In this document: piece after piece, positions 31,971 to 32,403 of the stretch
How positions within the stretch are numbered: position 1 is the stretch's first letter
Layout of the letters: each line of letters starts with the position of its first letter
NCBI GenBank assembly: GCA_001819395.1
Contig: MHMQ01000002.1
Coordinates: forward strand, 1-32,403
DNA length: 32,403 nucleotides
Direction: 5' to 3'
DNA from: Candidatus Niyogibacteria bacterium RIFCSPLOWO2_01_FULL_45_48
GTDB lineage: Bacteria > Patescibacteriota > Minisyncoccia > HO2-45-28
Notes under the pieces: model-generated
Told to the model about the DNA's origin: nothing
Seen by the model: only the letters and a program-made list of their open reading frames with translations
Databases searched by the model: none
Made by a program: the position numbers and the translations under genes

Positions 31971-32288
31971 TTAATACTTAATATCCTTGATTAGAAGCTC
32001 GCTATAGTGCTGGCGGTGTCCTCGTTTTACCCGGACTCGGGCCTTTGGCCTGTACCGGAAAACTATAACTTTTTTTGCTCTTTTGTTGCCCAAAATCTCG
32101 GCTTTGACTTCGGCTCCCTCAAGTAATGGCTGTCCCACGCTAACCTTATCGCCGTCGCCCAAAAGCAAAACCTTGTCCAGTTTAATTTCCCCGCCCTTTT
32201 CAAAGGCGGGCGATTTTTCAGTTTTTATTTTTTGTCCGGGCCGAACGACATATTGTTTTCCGGCGATTTCAACCACTGCAAATTTCAT
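31971..32288 (-). CDS. rplU: 50S ribosomal protein L21
   Basis: 105 aa, normal length. MKFAVVEIAGKQYVVRPGQKI, then VLLLGDGDKVSVGQPLLEGAEVKAEIL, KKVIVFRYRPKARVRVKRGHRQHYSELLI is the L21 pattern. L21 binds 23S rRNA in the large subunit. The usual partner rpmA (L27) does not follow; the next gene downstream is the convergent glycosyltransferase, whose stop is 3 nt away. Its promoter lies in the end of the upstream reading frame. Confidence 0.96.
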   Translation of the reverse strand: MKFAVVEIAGKQYVVRPGQKIKTEKSPAFEKGGEIKLDKVLLLGDGDKVSVGQPLLEGAEVKAEILGNKRAKKVIVFRYRPKARVRVKRGHRQHYSELLIKDIKY

Positions 32289-32296
32289 ATTATAAG

Positions 32297-32325
32297 ATTT
32301 TAATCCTCCCCCTCCGGACTGTCAA
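32297..32325 (-). promoter_or_regulatory. rplU promoter, predicted leaderless
   Basis: A perfect TTGACA (32325-32320), 17-nt spacer, TAAAAT (32302-32297), 8 nt, ATG (32288). The -35 lies in the coding end of the upstream gene and the -10 overlaps its stop codon. A TATAAT also sits directly before the ATG (32294-32289), but this is too close to serve this start. The GGAGG at the end of the upstream frame is too far from the ATG for a normal ribosome site. Confidence 0.65.
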
Positions 32326-32403
32326 TAGCCGCGGGTTCAAGGCCCGGAGACTTGCCTGTTATTTTCAGAACGTCTTTGTCTATTTTTTTAAACTCCGCAG
32401 ACG
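32300..32403 (-). CDS. C-terminal end of an unidentified gene, cut by the window edge
   Basis: On the minus strand the last 104 bases contain an open frame ending in TAA at 32302-32300. The last residues read KKIDKDVLKITGKSPGLE, then PAAIDSPEGED. The acidic end looks like a real C-terminal tail. It is too short to identify and has no start in the window. The rplU promoter overlaps its end. It could be a chance open frame. Confidence 0.4.
   Translation of the reverse strand, partial: SAEFKKIDKDVLKITGKSPGLEPAAIDSPEGED

Noticed and set aside
1-32403. Alternative genetic code (TGA read as Gly, as in some CPR lineages)
   Set aside because: Many genes end in TGA within ATGA overlaps with the next start, and no frame needs TGA read-through.

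Overview
The window looks like a piece of chromosome from a Candidate Phyla Radiation bacterium (Patescibacteria, probably Parcubacteria). The reasons are tight gene packing with many ATGA overlaps, compact versions of housekeeping proteins (SMC, ProRS, MurF), a NusB-Nudix fusion, Ser/Thr-rich surface proteins carrying GNVGIGTTSP repeats, and a TraD-like ATPase with a small partner. TGA is used as a stop codon, so this is not one of the recoded CPR lineages. The lineage is inferred from gene content; the window has no rRNA.

Layout. Positions 1-2358 (+) hold the 3' part of a large tail-fibre-like surface protein. Positions 2386-3192 hold a membrane-anchored PaaX/Cas2-like gene on the minus strand. 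Its 51-bp promoter region occurs a second time, diverged, just downstream of the gene. Positions 3219-4400 encode a stand-alone Fe-S RecB/Cas4-type nuclease. Positions 4424-22035, all minus strand, form one long growth and cell-wall block. Read in transcription order it is rnhB, rpmF, nusB-nudix, rnc, smc, rpsP, rseP-like, proS, mreB, mreC, a small membrane protein, a D-aminoacylase-like amidohydrolase, murD, ftsW, murG, gltX, an M23 peptidase with a coiled coil, and a small prepilin-like protein ending at a hairpin terminator. Positions 22072-23091 (+) encode a PEGA-domain membrane protein. Positions 23098-28427 (-) form a second operon: a small helical protein, a TraD/VirD4-like ATPase, a membrane protein, a GtrA-family protein, murF and tRNA-Glu(CTC). 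Positions 28449-31967 (+) carry two tandem GT-C (PMT/ArnT-like) glycosyltransferases. At the right edge are rplU and the tail of one more minus-strand gene. No stretch of more than about 150 bases lacks a gene.

Function. The main block joins translation and RNA processing (L32, S16, NusB, RNase III, RNase HII, ProRS, GluRS), chromosome organisation (SMC), elongation and division (MreB, MreC, FtsW) and peptidoglycan precursor synthesis (MurD, MurG; MurF in the second operon). An M23 hydrolase and an amidohydrolase that may act on D-amino-acid substrates sit among them. The right-hand region looks devoted to envelope glycans and DNA or protein export.

The most notable regulatory signal is promoter geometry. 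Many genes that start a transcription unit have a sigma70-like -10 box exactly 6-8 nt before the start codon and no Shine-Dalgarno. Several also have a -35 box at a 17-nt spacing; rpmF and rplU have a perfect TTGACA. This predicts that leaderless transcription is common here.
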